The notes under the pieces are model-generated. The model was not told the DNA's origin. It made no database searches and was given only the letters and a program-made list of their open reading frames with translations. Positions 1-6,855 of a DNA stretch of 8,143 nt are shown here, one piece after another. The first letter of the stretch is position 1; every line of letters begins with the position of its first letter. Origin of the DNA: Alphaproteobacteria bacterium (lineage in GTDB: Bacteria > Pseudomonadota > Alphaproteobacteria > RF32 > CAG-239); assembly GCA_017958895.1 (NCBI GenBank), contig JAGDBT010000112.1:1-8143 (forward strand), in the 5' to 3' direction. The translations under genes were made by a program, and so were the position numbers.

Positions 1-800
1 ATATAAAAGATGACTTTGATGTTGTAATCAGCGGCGTCAACGGGGTTTTTGCATATGGCGAAAATGTTGATAATGAAGCGATAGACGCCCTGATTAAGCT
101 TTATCAAAGCGGAAAAAAAGTGGTGTTGGCATCAAATTCCGGAATGCGAGTCAGCGATTTGTATTATTTGTTGAAACGCAAAAATGTGCCGATGAATATT
201 TTTTATGCAATGATTACGGCCGGAGAAATAGCCCATTGGTATTTGCGCAATAACTTAAATCTGGGGCATTCGTATTATAATTTATCATCCAAACCCTCTA
301 AAACAATGGCGGGGTTGGATTACGAAGTTACCGAAAGTCCGGTAATGGCGGATTTTATTTTAATAGAAAGCGATAGCGAAGGTATAGACAGTGAAAAGGC
401 ATTGCCGATTTTGGAACAGGCTTTGCACTTGCAGTTGCCGATAGTTTGTGTGGGCAACAATACTTCGCTGATGAGTGCTGACGGTGTTGTGGTCGGAGCA
501 GGAGCTTTGGCTGAAAAATATGCCATGATGGGCGGACAGATTTTGCCGTTCGGTAAACCTGATACAAAAATTGCCGCTTATCTTACGGAAGGAATTTCCG
601 GTTTTGAACCTTCGCGGTGTCTGGTTATCGGTGATTGTATGGCAACAGATATGCGTATGGGAAGTCATTTTGGGGCTCAAACGCTTTTTCTGACCGGCGG
701 TGTTCATCAGATAAGCGGAGATATTGAGCAACGTCTTAATGATTTGTCGGAAAGTTACGGACTTAATGTTGATTACTATATGGAGAAACTGCAATGGTAA
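1..800 (+). CDS. HAD superfamily class IIA phosphatase-like protein, 5' truncated, probably lacking the catalytic aspartate
   Basis: The reading frame is open from the left edge (first full codon at position 3), giving 265 in-window codons; the true start lies outside. The fold is recognisable as HAD class IIA, resembling the TIGR01459-type proteins common in alphaproteobacteria. Motif II is Ser-Asn at in-window residues 44-45, motif III is the Lys of GKPD at residue 185, and motif IV is GDxxxTD at residues 210-216, followed by a typical Gly-Ala-Gln-Thr strand. Family members hydrolyse small phosphoesters in the cytoplasm using an aspartyl nucleophile in motif I (normally D-V-W-G-V). Here the aligned stretch reads S-G-V-N-G-V-F at residues 10-16, so the nucleophile is Gly and the residue two further on is Asn. 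The metal-binding end of the site is intact, so it may bind phosphate ligands without hydrolysing them. It overlaps the next gene by 7 bp, suggesting coupled translation. The family call is firm; the substrate is unknown. Confidence 0.85.
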   Translation, partial: IKDDFDVVISGVNGVFAYGENVDNEAIDALIKLYQSGKKVVLASNSGMRVSDLYYLLKRKNVPMNIFYAMITAGEIAHWYLRNNLNLGHSYYNLSSKPSKTMAGLDYEVTESPVMADFILIESDSEGIDSEKALPILEQALHLQLPIVCVGNNTSLMSADGVVVGAGALAEKYAMMGGQILPFGKPDTKIAAYLTEGISGFEPSRCLVIGDCMATDMRMGSHFGAQTLFLTGGVHQISGDIEQRLNDLSESYGLNVDYYMEKLQW

Positions 801-1333
801 AATATGACTTACGACAAATAATCCTGTGCGGATTAGGTGTGTTGGCAATTTTGTTTGTGGTGCTTTCCAAAACAAGCGAAACTTCGTGGGAAAGATCAAA
901 AGCCGTACTGGCCGAAAAACGCAACCATTATACGGTGGAAGTAACGGAAAAAGAATTGCAGGAATTTATAAAGTTTTGGCCGGAATTCAAACAAATAGGC
1001 TTGTTTTCTAAAAAGGATGTATCATATTCCGCGCTCAGACCGTCTGAAAATGTTAATTGGATTATGCGGTTTTGGTTTGTTTATCATCAAATGGATGCCG
1101 AACGATTTTTTTATGTGCGTCAACGGTTGATTTATTTGTTGCAGGCACTTGATATTAAACGTAATGCGGAAGAAATAATCGAGCAAATGGAAGACAGAAA
1201 CGATGCTTTGTCGCAACAAATGATTGAATTACAAAAATCGCGTATCAACGCACAAAAAATGGCTTTTGAGGAATTGTTGCTTGTTTCCGCATATGAGGAC
1301 AAGTTGCGGGAGATATTTAAAAAGTATCCGTAG
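794..1333 (+). CDS. Membrane-anchored protein of unknown function with a C-terminal coiled coil
   Basis: I do not recognise this 179-residue protein. It has one N-terminal hydrophobic segment at about residues 8-25, preceded by Lys3 and Arg7 and with no cleavage site or lipobox. This suggests a signal anchor with residues 26-179 facing the periplasm. The middle (about 50-115) is rich in aromatic residues (Trp, Phe, Tyr), and residues 118-160 are charged and heptad-like, with EEIIEQMEDRND and a Gln-rich stretch, so a coiled coil is likely. The ATG at 794 is supported by GGAG at 782-785, 8 bp upstream. It overlaps the HAD stop codon (ATGGTAA), so the two are probably co-translated. A 97-bp leader separates it from ccrM. 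Composition matches the neighbours, so there is no sign of recent transfer. The reading frame and anchor are solid; the function is open. Confidence 0.8.
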   Translation: MVKYDLRQIILCGLGVLAILFVVLSKTSETSWERSKAVLAEKRNHYTVEVTEKELQEFIKFWPEFKQIGLFSKKDVSYSALRPSENVNWIMRFWFVYHQMDAERFFYVRQRLIYLLQALDIKRNAEEIIEQMEDRNDALSQQMIELQKSRINAQKMAFEELLLVSAYEDKLREIFKKYP

Positions 1334-1357
1334 TCCCGAAGATTAGGAAAATTAGTT

Positions 1358-1363
1358 AGGAGG
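1358..1363 (+). promoter_or_regulatory. Orphan Shine-Dalgarno AGGAGG in the ccrM leader
   Basis: A perfect AGGAGG lies 25 bp past the previous stop codon and 67 bp before the ccrM ATG, too far to serve ccrM directly. No ATG, GTG or TTG stands at normal distance. The only codon correctly placed (7-nt spacer) that could initiate, rarely, is ATT at 1371. It would open a 9-codon frame (M/I-L-L-L-R-N-I-N-Q) with three consecutive UUA leucine codons, ending at TGA 1398-1400. It could be a leader peptide, a ribosome standby site, or the remnant of a lost gene start. Confidence 0.35.
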
Positions 1364-1369
1364 AATTTT

Positions 1370-1421
1370 TATTTTATTATTAAGAAATATAAATCAATGA
1401 AACAAGTTTAATAATAAAATA
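1370..1421. repeat. Perfect 14-bp inverted repeat in the ccrM leader
   Basis: The left arm TATTTTATTATTAA (1370-1383) and right arm TTAATAATAAAATA (1408-1421) are exact reverse complements separated by 24 nt. G1384 and U1407 could add an inner wobble pair. The right arm ends where the ccrM ribosome-binding region begins (AGGTAGGAAG, 1421-1430), so in RNA the hairpin would sit against the ribosome-binding site. As DNA it is a long AT-only dyad that could be an operator. All pairs are A-U and the 3' side has no T-run, so it is not a normal intrinsic terminator. AT-richness makes chance repeats commoner, but 14 exact pairs is still notable. Confidence 0.7.
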
Positions 1422-1430
1422 GGTAGGAAG

Positions 1431-2519
1431 ATGGAGATAGAAGAGGTAAAAGACAAGATAATCAATGCCGACAGCATTGAAACGATGAATAAATTACCGG
1501 AGAATTCGGTAGATGTTATTTTTGCAGACCCGCCGTATAATATGCAATTGGGCGATGTTCTGTTGCGTCCGGATAACAGCGTGGTAAACGGCGTTGATGA
1601 GGAATGGGACAGCTTTGAAAGTTTGGCTGTTTATGATGAATATACCAAGAAATGGTTGGCGGCCGCCAAAAGAATATTAAAAGAAGACGGCTCGTTGTGG
1701 GTTATCGGCTCTTATCATAATATATTCAGAGTGGGATACATATTGCAAAATTTGGGTTTCTGGATTTTAAATGATGTGGTATGGAACAAGACCAATCCGA
1801 TGCCTAATTTTAAGGGAACACGTTTTACCAATGCGCATGAAACAATGATTTGGGCAGTTAAAAACCCGAAGGCAAAATATACCTTCAATTATGAGGCCAT
1901 GAAAGCCTTAAATGATGACACGCAGATGCGCAGTATTTGGGAAATTCCGATTTGTACTGGTAAGGAACGTTTGAAAAACGAGACCGGTGAAAAGTTGCAT
2001 CCGACGCAAAAACCGGAAGCTTTGTTGTATAGAGTTTTATTGGCTTCAACAAAAGTCGGCGATGTGGTTTTAGATCCGTTTTTCGGAACCGGCACTACCG
2101 GTGCGGTGGCCAAAAAAATGGGACGCCACTTTATCGGAATAGAAAAAGATAAAAGTTATGTCGAAGGAGCAACCAAAAGAATTGCCGAAGTGATTCCGAT
2201 GTCGGCAGAAGCCATGGAATATACGGTAAAGAAGAAAATGCCGAGAATTCCTTTCGGGGCAGTTCTGGAAAGAGGTATGTTGCATCCCGGAGATGTTTTG
2301 AGTGATGCCGGTGGGAAAAATTTTGCTACCGTGCGGGCGGACGGTTCGGTTAAAGGTGCAAAAATCGAGGGCTCTATCCATCAGGTGGGAGCGGCGGCAC
2401 AGAATGCCGCGGCATGCAACGGTTGGGAATATTGGTATTACAGAGACAGCAAGAAAAAATTGGTTTGTATTGATGAATTGCGCAAGCAACTTCGTAACGA
2501 AATTTACGGAACGGTATGA
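1431..2519 (+). CDS. ccrM: CcrM-type DNA adenine methyltransferase (GANTC)
   Basis: The 362-residue protein transfers a methyl group from SAM to the N6 of adenine in GANTC. In alphaproteobacteria this activity, CcrM, is solitary (no partner nuclease) and acts late in the cell cycle. Motif order is that of beta-class enzymes. The catalytic DPPYN is at residues 33-37, the GSYHNIFRVG segment at 93-102, PMPNFKGTRF at 123-132, HPTQKPE at 190-196, and the SAM-binding DPFFGTGTTG at 215-224. Residues of about 270-355 form the C-terminal RAMA domain that CcrM uses in DNA recognition, including the ACNGWEYWYYR segment. Length and the strings I can compare match Caulobacter CcrM closely, so GANTC specificity is a well-supported inference. 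The ATG at 1431 follows AGGTAGGAAG. The stop overlaps the next start (ATGA, 4 bp). No GANTC site or CtrA box was found in the 97-bp leader, unlike the Caulobacter ccrM promoter, so control may come from further upstream or from the leader repeat. Confidence 0.96.
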   Translation: MEIEEVKDKIINADSIETMNKLPENSVDVIFADPPYNMQLGDVLLRPDNSVVNGVDEEWDSFESLAVYDEYTKKWLAAAKRILKEDGSLWVIGSYHNIFRVGYILQNLGFWILNDVVWNKTNPMPNFKGTRFTNAHETMIWAVKNPKAKYTFNYEAMKALNDDTQMRSIWEIPICTGKERLKNETGEKLHPTQKPEALLYRVLLASTKVGDVVLDPFFGTGTTGAVAKKMGRHFIGIEKDKSYVEGATKRIAEVIPMSAEAMEYTVKKKMPRIPFGAVLERGMLHPGDVLSDAGGKNFATVRADGSVKGAKIEGSIHQVGAAAQNAAACNGWEYWYYRDSKKKLVCIDELRKQLRNEIYGTV

Positions 2520-3640
2520 TGTATAAAAAAGGGAGAGCAACATACAACGGAAACAACAAGAAAAATGCCGAAAAATTTAAGGGCGAGCATAATCAAAACA
2601 ACGGTTATTATGCGGCCATTGATTTAGGCACGAATTCTTGTCGTTTGGTAATTGCTCAACCGACACCGAGTTCTTTTCATGTGGTGGAAACTTTTTCCAA
2701 AATAACGCGTTTGGGTGAAGGCATTATAAACGGTAATATGCTTTCCAAACCGGCAATCAGAAGAACGGTTAACGCACTTAAAGTATGTCGGGCGATTATT
2801 GATGAATATTCTCCGCTGATCAGAATGCGTTTTGTGGCGACAGCGGCTTGTCGTCGAGCCTTAAATTGTGAGGATTTTGAAAAAATCGTGGCTAAAGATA
2901 CCAATTTGCCTATGGAAGTTATTTCTTCAAAAGAAGAGGCAAGATTATCGGTAGTCGGCTGTATGCCGCTTTTGAACAGAATGATAAAACGAGCGTTGGT
3001 TTTTGATATCGGCGGCGGTTCTTCGGAAATTTCGCTGGCACGCATTACGGAGAGCGGCAGAACATTTATTGAAGGATTTGTTTCCATTCCTTACGGAGTT
3101 GTGACGGTTTCCGAGGCATTTCCCGGAAAAGATATGACTAATTTGGCTTATGATACTATTGTAGAGCGAACCAAAAAAATTTTGCAGGATTTTGAGGATA
3201 AATATCAAATAACAGAAGCTATCGCCAATCAGGAAATTCAGGTTATCGGAACCTCCGGCACGGTTACGGTTTTGGGAGCGGTGCATTTGAATTTGCCGCG
3301 ATACAACAGAGCGGCGGTTGATGGTTTGGCGCTTTCCGGAACAGAAGTAAATAAGGTTATCAGCCGAATAAAAAATATGGGATATGAAGGCCGGTGTCGG
3401 CATTCTTGTATCGGAAAACAAAAAGCAGATTTGACTATTGCCGGATGTACGATTATTGAGGCGCTTTGCTCGTTCTGGCCGGTTTCGGAAATAACCATAG
3501 CCGATAGAGGTATTCGTGAGGGAATATTATTGGATATGATGCATCACCAGAAAAATAATTACTTTCATAAAGACGGACGTTATCGCCGGATGTATAGAAA
3601 GGGCAGAAGTTATGATAAAAGAAAATCTGGCGGCCATTGA
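2516..3640 (+). CDS. ppx: Ppx/GppA family phosphatase (exopolyphosphatase / pppGpp phosphohydrolase), first copy
   Basis: This 374-residue protein has the acetate/sugar kinase-Hsp70-actin fold of the Ppx/GppA family, which removes terminal phosphate from polyphosphate or converts pppGpp to ppGpp. Visible motifs are IDLGTNSCRL at residues 35-44 (phosphate loop 1), KEEARL at 139-144 (carries the catalytic Glu), VFDIGGGSSE at 162-171, and GTSGTVT at 245-251. All canonical motifs are present, so an active enzyme is expected. It is shorter than E. coli Ppx (about 513 residues) and lacks the C-terminal HD-like domain, as do many short forms. Both tails are unusual: about 30 N-terminal residues rich in Lys, Asn and Gly, and a very basic C-terminus (about 353-374) that might bind polyphosphate or RNA. 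The C-terminal tail is partly encoded in the overlap with the next gene. The start ATG overlaps the ccrM stop; a second ATG follows directly at 2519. Ppx versus GppA activity cannot be decided from sequence. Confidence 0.9.
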   Translation: MMYKKGRATYNGNNKKNAEKFKGEHNQNNGYYAAIDLGTNSCRLVIAQPTPSSFHVVETFSKITRLGEGIINGNMLSKPAIRRTVNALKVCRAIIDEYSPLIRMRFVATAACRRALNCEDFEKIVAKDTNLPMEVISSKEEARLSVVGCMPLLNRMIKRALVFDIGGGSSEISLARITESGRTFIEGFVSIPYGVVTVSEAFPGKDMTNLAYDTIVERTKKILQDFEDKYQITEAIANQEIQVIGTSGTVTVLGAVHLNLPRYNRAAVDGLALSGTEVNKVISRIKNMGYEGRCRHSCIGKQKADLTIAGCTIIEALCSFWPVSEITIADRGIREGILLDMMHHQKNNYFHKDGRYRRMYRKGRSYDKRKSGGH

Positions 3641-4553
3641 TTTGGGTTCAAATTCCTGTCGGTTGAAAATTACCGACGGCAAGGGAAAAATGCTCTTTCG
3701 TAAGGCAGTTACCACAAAATTGGGTGAAGGATTGCAGGGAAACGGTAAATTTTCCGATGAGGCATGGGAAAGAGGACTGCGCTGTTTAAGCGAATATGCT
3801 CAAATAATGAGGGAATATGAAGTCGGGCATTATCGGGCAATTACTACGGCATCATGCAGAATGGCGGCCAACGGAGAGGAATTTGTTAAGGCAGTCAGAG
3901 AAATTACGGGTATAAGTTTGGAAATCATCGATGCCGGCGAAGAGGCAATGCTCAATTTGAGGGGCGCGCGCCTTAATGCTTCTGCCGATGCCGAATATAT
4001 CGCGGTGTATGATTTGGGAGGCGGTTCAACGGAAGTAACTTTGGCCAAAAACAGCGATAATCCGAATATACTTTATACACTGTCGATACCTTGGGGAGCC
4101 AGAACGGCGGCCGAGGCTTTTGATTTGTTGGAATATGATGAAATTAAAGCCCAAAAATTGGCAGCGGAAATATCAAAATATATGAATGATTTTATGCAAC
4201 AATCGCAATTTGCGGAATATCGCGACAGTTGTGAGTGTCTGGCGACTTCAAGTACACCGCTGAGGTTGTTGAGTATGGTAAAAAATTTCGGTTCGTATGA
4301 CCGAGATTTGGCCGACGGAGCCGAGGCGAACGTCAGTGAAATCGATAAAGTGATAGAAAAAGTGCGCAAAATGAATCTGACGGAATTAAGCGAAAGCGCT
4401 TATATAGGAGTGAACAGAGCGCCCATAATTCAGGCGGCCTGCGTTATATTCCAAACAATTTATCGCATTTTGGGCGTAAATAAAATCAAAGCTTCTTTGA
4501 AAAGTGCGCAAGATGCAATTATAGAGGATTTGGTGAGAAAATGGCAAAATTAA
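3612..4553 (+). CDS. Divergent Ppx/GppA family paralogue, second copy
   Basis: This 313-residue protein is a second Ppx/GppA-type protein directly after the first, overlapping it by 29 bp. IDLGSNSCRL at residues 9-18, GEEAML at 109-114 and VYDLGGGSTE at 132-141 match the family. The later nucleotide-side motif is altered: where the first copy has GTSGTVT, this one has ATSSTPL at 211-217, losing both glycines of the phosphate loop. Near the C-terminus the usual KADLTIAG-like segment of copy one is replaced by NRAPIIQAA. The putative catalytic Glu remains. It could have a different substrate, reduced activity, or act as a regulatory partner of copy one. The ATG at 3612 is convincing because the conserved fold begins at residue 7; GGGCAG lies a few bases upstream. 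Tandem duplication and divergence is the likeliest origin, though the two are now distant in sequence. It also overlaps rlmE by 13 bp. Confidence 0.88.
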   Translation: MIKENLAAIDLGSNSCRLKITDGKGKMLFRKAVTTKLGEGLQGNGKFSDEAWERGLRCLSEYAQIMREYEVGHYRAITTASCRMAANGEEFVKAVREITGISLEIIDAGEEAMLNLRGARLNASADAEYIAVYDLGGGSTEVTLAKNSDNPNILYTLSIPWGARTAAEAFDLLEYDEIKAQKLAAEISKYMNDFMQQSQFAEYRDSCECLATSSTPLRLLSMVKNFGSYDRDLADGAEANVSEIDKVIEKVRKMNLTELSESAYIGVNRAPIIQAACVIFQTIYRILGVNKIKASLKSAQDAIIEDLVRKWQN

Positions 4554-5239
4554 CTCAATCGGCAAAAAAAGTCAGAGGGCGCAAAATGTTGACGGTCAGA
4601 GTTAAGACCGCCAAATACAACAAAGTGTCGTCAAATCGCTGGCTGGAGAGGCAACTTAATGACCCTTATGTGGCAGAGGCTAAGCAAGCCGGATATCGTT
4701 CACGGGCGGCATTCAAACTCATTCAGTTGGATGAAAAATATCATTTTTTAGGCAAGGGAAAAAGGATAGTCGATTTAGGATGTGCACCGGGGGGGTGGAC
4801 ACAGATTGCCGCCGAACGCAATAAGGGCAGCGGAGAAATTGTCGGTATGGATTTGTTGCCGACGGAGCCGATAAAAGGGGCAATATTATTGCAATATGAT
4901 TTTACTAAAGATGATGCGGCGGAAAAAATCAAAGAGTTATTGCATGGTCCGGCCGATATTGTGATGAGCGATATGGCCGCTAATACGACCGGTGTGCAGA
5001 ATATTGACCATTTGCGCACAATCGGCTTGGTTGAGGCCGCTTATGAATTTGCTAAGGAAATTTTGGCCGAGGGCGGAATTTTTATTGCCAAAGTCTTTCA
5101 AGGCGGAACGGAGAACGAGCTTTTGGCGGATATGAAAAAATATTTTACGAAAGTCAGCCATCATAAGCCGGATGCGAGCCGACAGGATTCTGTTGAAACA
5201 TATGTCGTAGCTCAAGGTTTTAAAGGGTTATTAAAGTAA
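4541..5239 (+). CDS. rlmE: 23S rRNA 2'-O-ribose methyltransferase RlmE (FtsJ/RrmJ)
   Basis: The 232-residue protein matches RlmE, which methylates the 2'-OH of U2552 (E. coli numbering) in the A-loop of 23S rRNA during late 50S assembly. The FtsJ catalytic tetrad is complete: Lys59 (in RSRAAFKL), Asp144 (MSDMAA), Lys184 (FIAKVFQGG) and Glu219 (SVETYVVAQGFKG). The SAM loop is DLGCAPGGW at 78-86. The N-terminal tail is about 20 residues longer than in E. coli and strongly basic (about residues 1-37), consistent with RNA binding and typical of alphaproteobacterial forms as far as I recall. The ATG overlaps the end of the second Ppx/GppA gene by 13 bp, so it is the last gene of the coupled block. 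No hairpin with a T-run follows the stop at 5239; a new promoter begins 14 bp later, so some read-through into the glycosyltransferase gene is likely. Confidence 0.96.
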   Translation: MAKLTQSAKKVRGRKMLTVRVKTAKYNKVSSNRWLERQLNDPYVAEAKQAGYRSRAAFKLIQLDEKYHFLGKGKRIVDLGCAPGGWTQIAAERNKGSGEIVGMDLLPTEPIKGAILLQYDFTKDDAAEKIKELLHGPADIVMSDMAANTTGVQNIDHLRTIGLVEAAYEFAKEILAEGGIFIAKVFQGGTENELLADMKKYFTKVSHHKPDASRQDSVETYVVAQGFKGLLK

Positions 5240-5252
5240 AGAGAAAAAGTAT

Positions 5253-5281
5253 TTGACTTCTGAAAAATAAAGCTTTATATG
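5253..5281 (+). promoter_or_regulatory. Candidate sigma70-type promoter for the glycosyltransferase gene
   Basis: TTGACT (5253-5258) is followed after 17 bp by TATATG (5276-5281); TTATAT one base earlier is an alternative with a 16-bp spacer. Transcription would start near 5288, giving a leader of about 18 nt that contains the GGAG ribosome-binding site at 5295-5298. The position, in the first non-coding gap after rlmE, supports the call. Confidence 0.55.
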
Positions 5282-5305
5282 CTTGTTATTAAACGGAGAA
5301 GTTAT

Positions 5306-6226
5306 ATGCCTAATATTTCGGTAATTGTGCCGGTTTATAACAGCGAAAAATATTTATCACTGTGTCTTGACAGCATTGTGGGGCAAAGTTACGGCGATTT
5401 TGAAGCTATTTGTATCAATGACGGTTCAACCGACGGGAGTACAAAGATTTTACAAGAATATGCGGAAAAAGATCAGCGCATAAGGATAATAAATCAGGAA
5501 AATAAAGGGCAATCTGCAGCCCGTAACGCCGGTCTGGACGTTGCAAAGGGCAAATATATTGCCTTTGTTGACAGTGATGATGTGGTTAATCCGCGGTTTT
5601 TGGAAATTTTATACACGGCGGCCGAAAATACGGGCAGCGAAGTGGTTTGTTGCGGGTTCGGCAAAATTTATGACGGGCAGGAATCTTTTATCAAAAAGGG
5701 AATTGTTCATCCCGTGGTTTATAAAAAAGCCTTGAAAGCTTTGCTTGATGTGCGGAACTTTATCCAGTTCTCGGTTTGGAATAAGCTGTATAAGAGCGAA
5801 CTGCTGAAGAATTTTCGTTTTATGGAAAATAATTCTTTTGAAGATTGGGTGTTTAACAGCTGTGTTTTTGCCAATGTTAAGTCGTTGCTTTGGATAAAAA
5901 ACAAATTATACGGGTATCGAATTTCAGAGAATTCCATTATGCGTCGCCCGTTTACAGCCAAAAAAATAAGTGATTATGCGGCCGGAATTCGTTGTGTTTA
6001 TGAATATTATCAACATCATTTTCCGCAGTTCTGGGAAGAAGTTAAAACAAACAGAGTATCGAGAAGCCTGAAAATGATGATGAGTAAAACGGTAAAAAGC
6101 CACGATAAGAAATTATATTCCAAAACGGCCGAAGAAATTAAAGATTTGTATAAAAACGGTCTTATAGGCTATAAAGGATTGCCGATTATTTATAAAATCA
6201 GGCTGTATAAATTTTTGCACTACTAA
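5306..6226 (+). CDS. Family 2 glycosyltransferase (GT-A fold)
   Basis: The protein has 306 residues when started at the ATG at 5306. I prefer this to an in-frame ATG at 5279 because GGAG (5295-5298) sits 7 nt before 5306 and the family's first strand (ISVIVPVYN) begins at residue 4. The earlier ATG also lies inside the proposed -10 element. GT2 features are clear: INDGSTDGS at 37-45 for nucleotide-sugar binding, NKGQSAARNAG at 66-76, the metal-binding DSDD at 89-92, and an Glu-Asp pair (SFEDW, 177-181) in the place of the catalytic base. Such inverting enzymes transfer a sugar to lipopolysaccharide, capsule or exopolysaccharide on the inner membrane face. There are no transmembrane segments; the C-terminal third is basic (KMMMSKTVKSHDKK), which may give membrane contact. 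Donor and acceptor cannot be told. It stands alone, with no other polysaccharide genes around it. Confidence 0.93.
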   Translation: MPNISVIVPVYNSEKYLSLCLDSIVGQSYGDFEAICINDGSTDGSTKILQEYAEKDQRIRIINQENKGQSAARNAGLDVAKGKYIAFVDSDDVVNPRFLEILYTAAENTGSEVVCCGFGKIYDGQESFIKKGIVHPVVYKKALKALLDVRNFIQFSVWNKLYKSELLKNFRFMENNSFEDWVFNSCVFANVKSLLWIKNKLYGYRISENSIMRRPFTAKKISDYAAGIRCVYEYYQHHFPQFWEEVKTNRVSRSLKMMMSKTVKSHDKKLYSKTAEEIKDLYKNGLIGYKGLPIIYKIRLYKFLHY

Positions 6227-6295
6227 TTTTTTATATTTACAGATAAGCAGATGTGATTTCGGAGCCGAATTTAGCGGAGACAATTGCCGGCAAAT

Positions 6296-6823
6296 TTATT
6301 TTTCAAGCAAGCGGCAATAATGGCGGAAATAAAAATATTCGGAAATACTGATAATTCCGTAGGTTACGACATAAGTGCCGGCAGTTAAAACCAAAGCCCA
6401 TTCGCCGAAAGTTTGCGAAGTTAAAATAAAATAAGCTAAAATAACGCCGACTATGCCGCTGGCCATGCTCCATCCCCAAGGCATGCCGAGTTTGCGAATT
6501 TCCCAACTGCCGGCAATTTGCATGGTTCCGGAAGCTAAAATCCATAAGGCAAAGAAAACCGGCAAGGTTTCAGCTGTAAGACCTAAATTAGTCATGAATA
6601 TCAATCCGATAAAAACATCAAATAAGCCCGCAACCATATACCATCCGGAATATTGACTGAGCGAAAAAGTTATGTAGCCGCAACCGAGTAAAAATAAAAT
6701 TAAGCCCAAATAAAAAGCTATGGCCAGAAGCGAAGCAAAAGGGTTTGCCCAAATAGCAATTCCCAGAATTATCATGGCTATTCCGGCAAATAAGTGCCAG
6801 ATACTGCAACGTTTGTCTTTCAT
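6296..6823 (-). CDS. HdeD / DUF308 family six-helix inner-membrane protein
   Basis: Read on the minus strand, this 175-residue protein has six hydrophobic helices at about residues 8-25, 31-53, 60-77, 84-105, 116-134 and 140-160. They form three helix pairs with short Gly-rich repeats (GIAMIILGIAIW, GLFDVFIGLIF, GIVGVILAYFIL). This internal threefold pattern and length are typical of the HdeD/DUF308 family, whose E. coli member is linked to acid resistance; the molecular role is unknown. The ATG (6821-6823) has an excellent ribosome-binding site, AAGGAG read from plus-strand 6835-6830, at a 6-nt spacer. The gene is convergent with the glycosyltransferase (69-bp gap, no convincing terminator) and divergent from rpoB. 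I leave the symbol blank because family membership is clear but orthology to E. coli hdeD is not. Confidence 0.87.
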   Translation of the reverse strand: MKDKRCSIWHLFAGIAMIILGIAIWANPFASLLAIAFYLGLILFLLGCGYITFSLSQYSGWYMVAGLFDVFIGLIFMTNLGLTAETLPVFFALWILASGTMQIAGSWEIRKLGMPWGWSMASGIVGVILAYFILTSQTFGEWALVLTAGTYVVTYGIISISEYFYFRHYCRLLEK

Positions 6824-6855
6824 TTTATTCTCCTTGAATTATTGATAATCTCCTT

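Noticed and set aside
360..899. Minus-strand frame of 179 codons opposite the HAD gene
   Set aside because: It is antisense to a clearly conserved gene, has no recognisable domain, and its composition is that of a shadow frame.
1397..1411. Mini-frame MKQV in the loop of the ccrM leader repeat
   Set aside because: The nearest Shine-Dalgarno is over 30 nt upstream and four codons carry no signal.
3612..4553. Second Ppx/GppA gene as a frameshifted piece of the first
   Set aside because: Each copy contains its own complete set of motifs in order, including a separate N-terminal IDLG loop, so they are two genes.
5306..6226. Glycosyltransferase as a recently acquired cargo gene
   Set aside because: Codon and base usage look the same as in its neighbours and there are no mobile-element ends; having its own promoter is not enough.
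6227..6295. Bidirectional terminator between the glycosyltransferase and HdeD-like genes
   Set aside because: The short palindromes here (TTGCCGGCAA, and TTCG pairing with CGAA) have little or no loop or only about 4 bp of stem and no proper T-run next to them.
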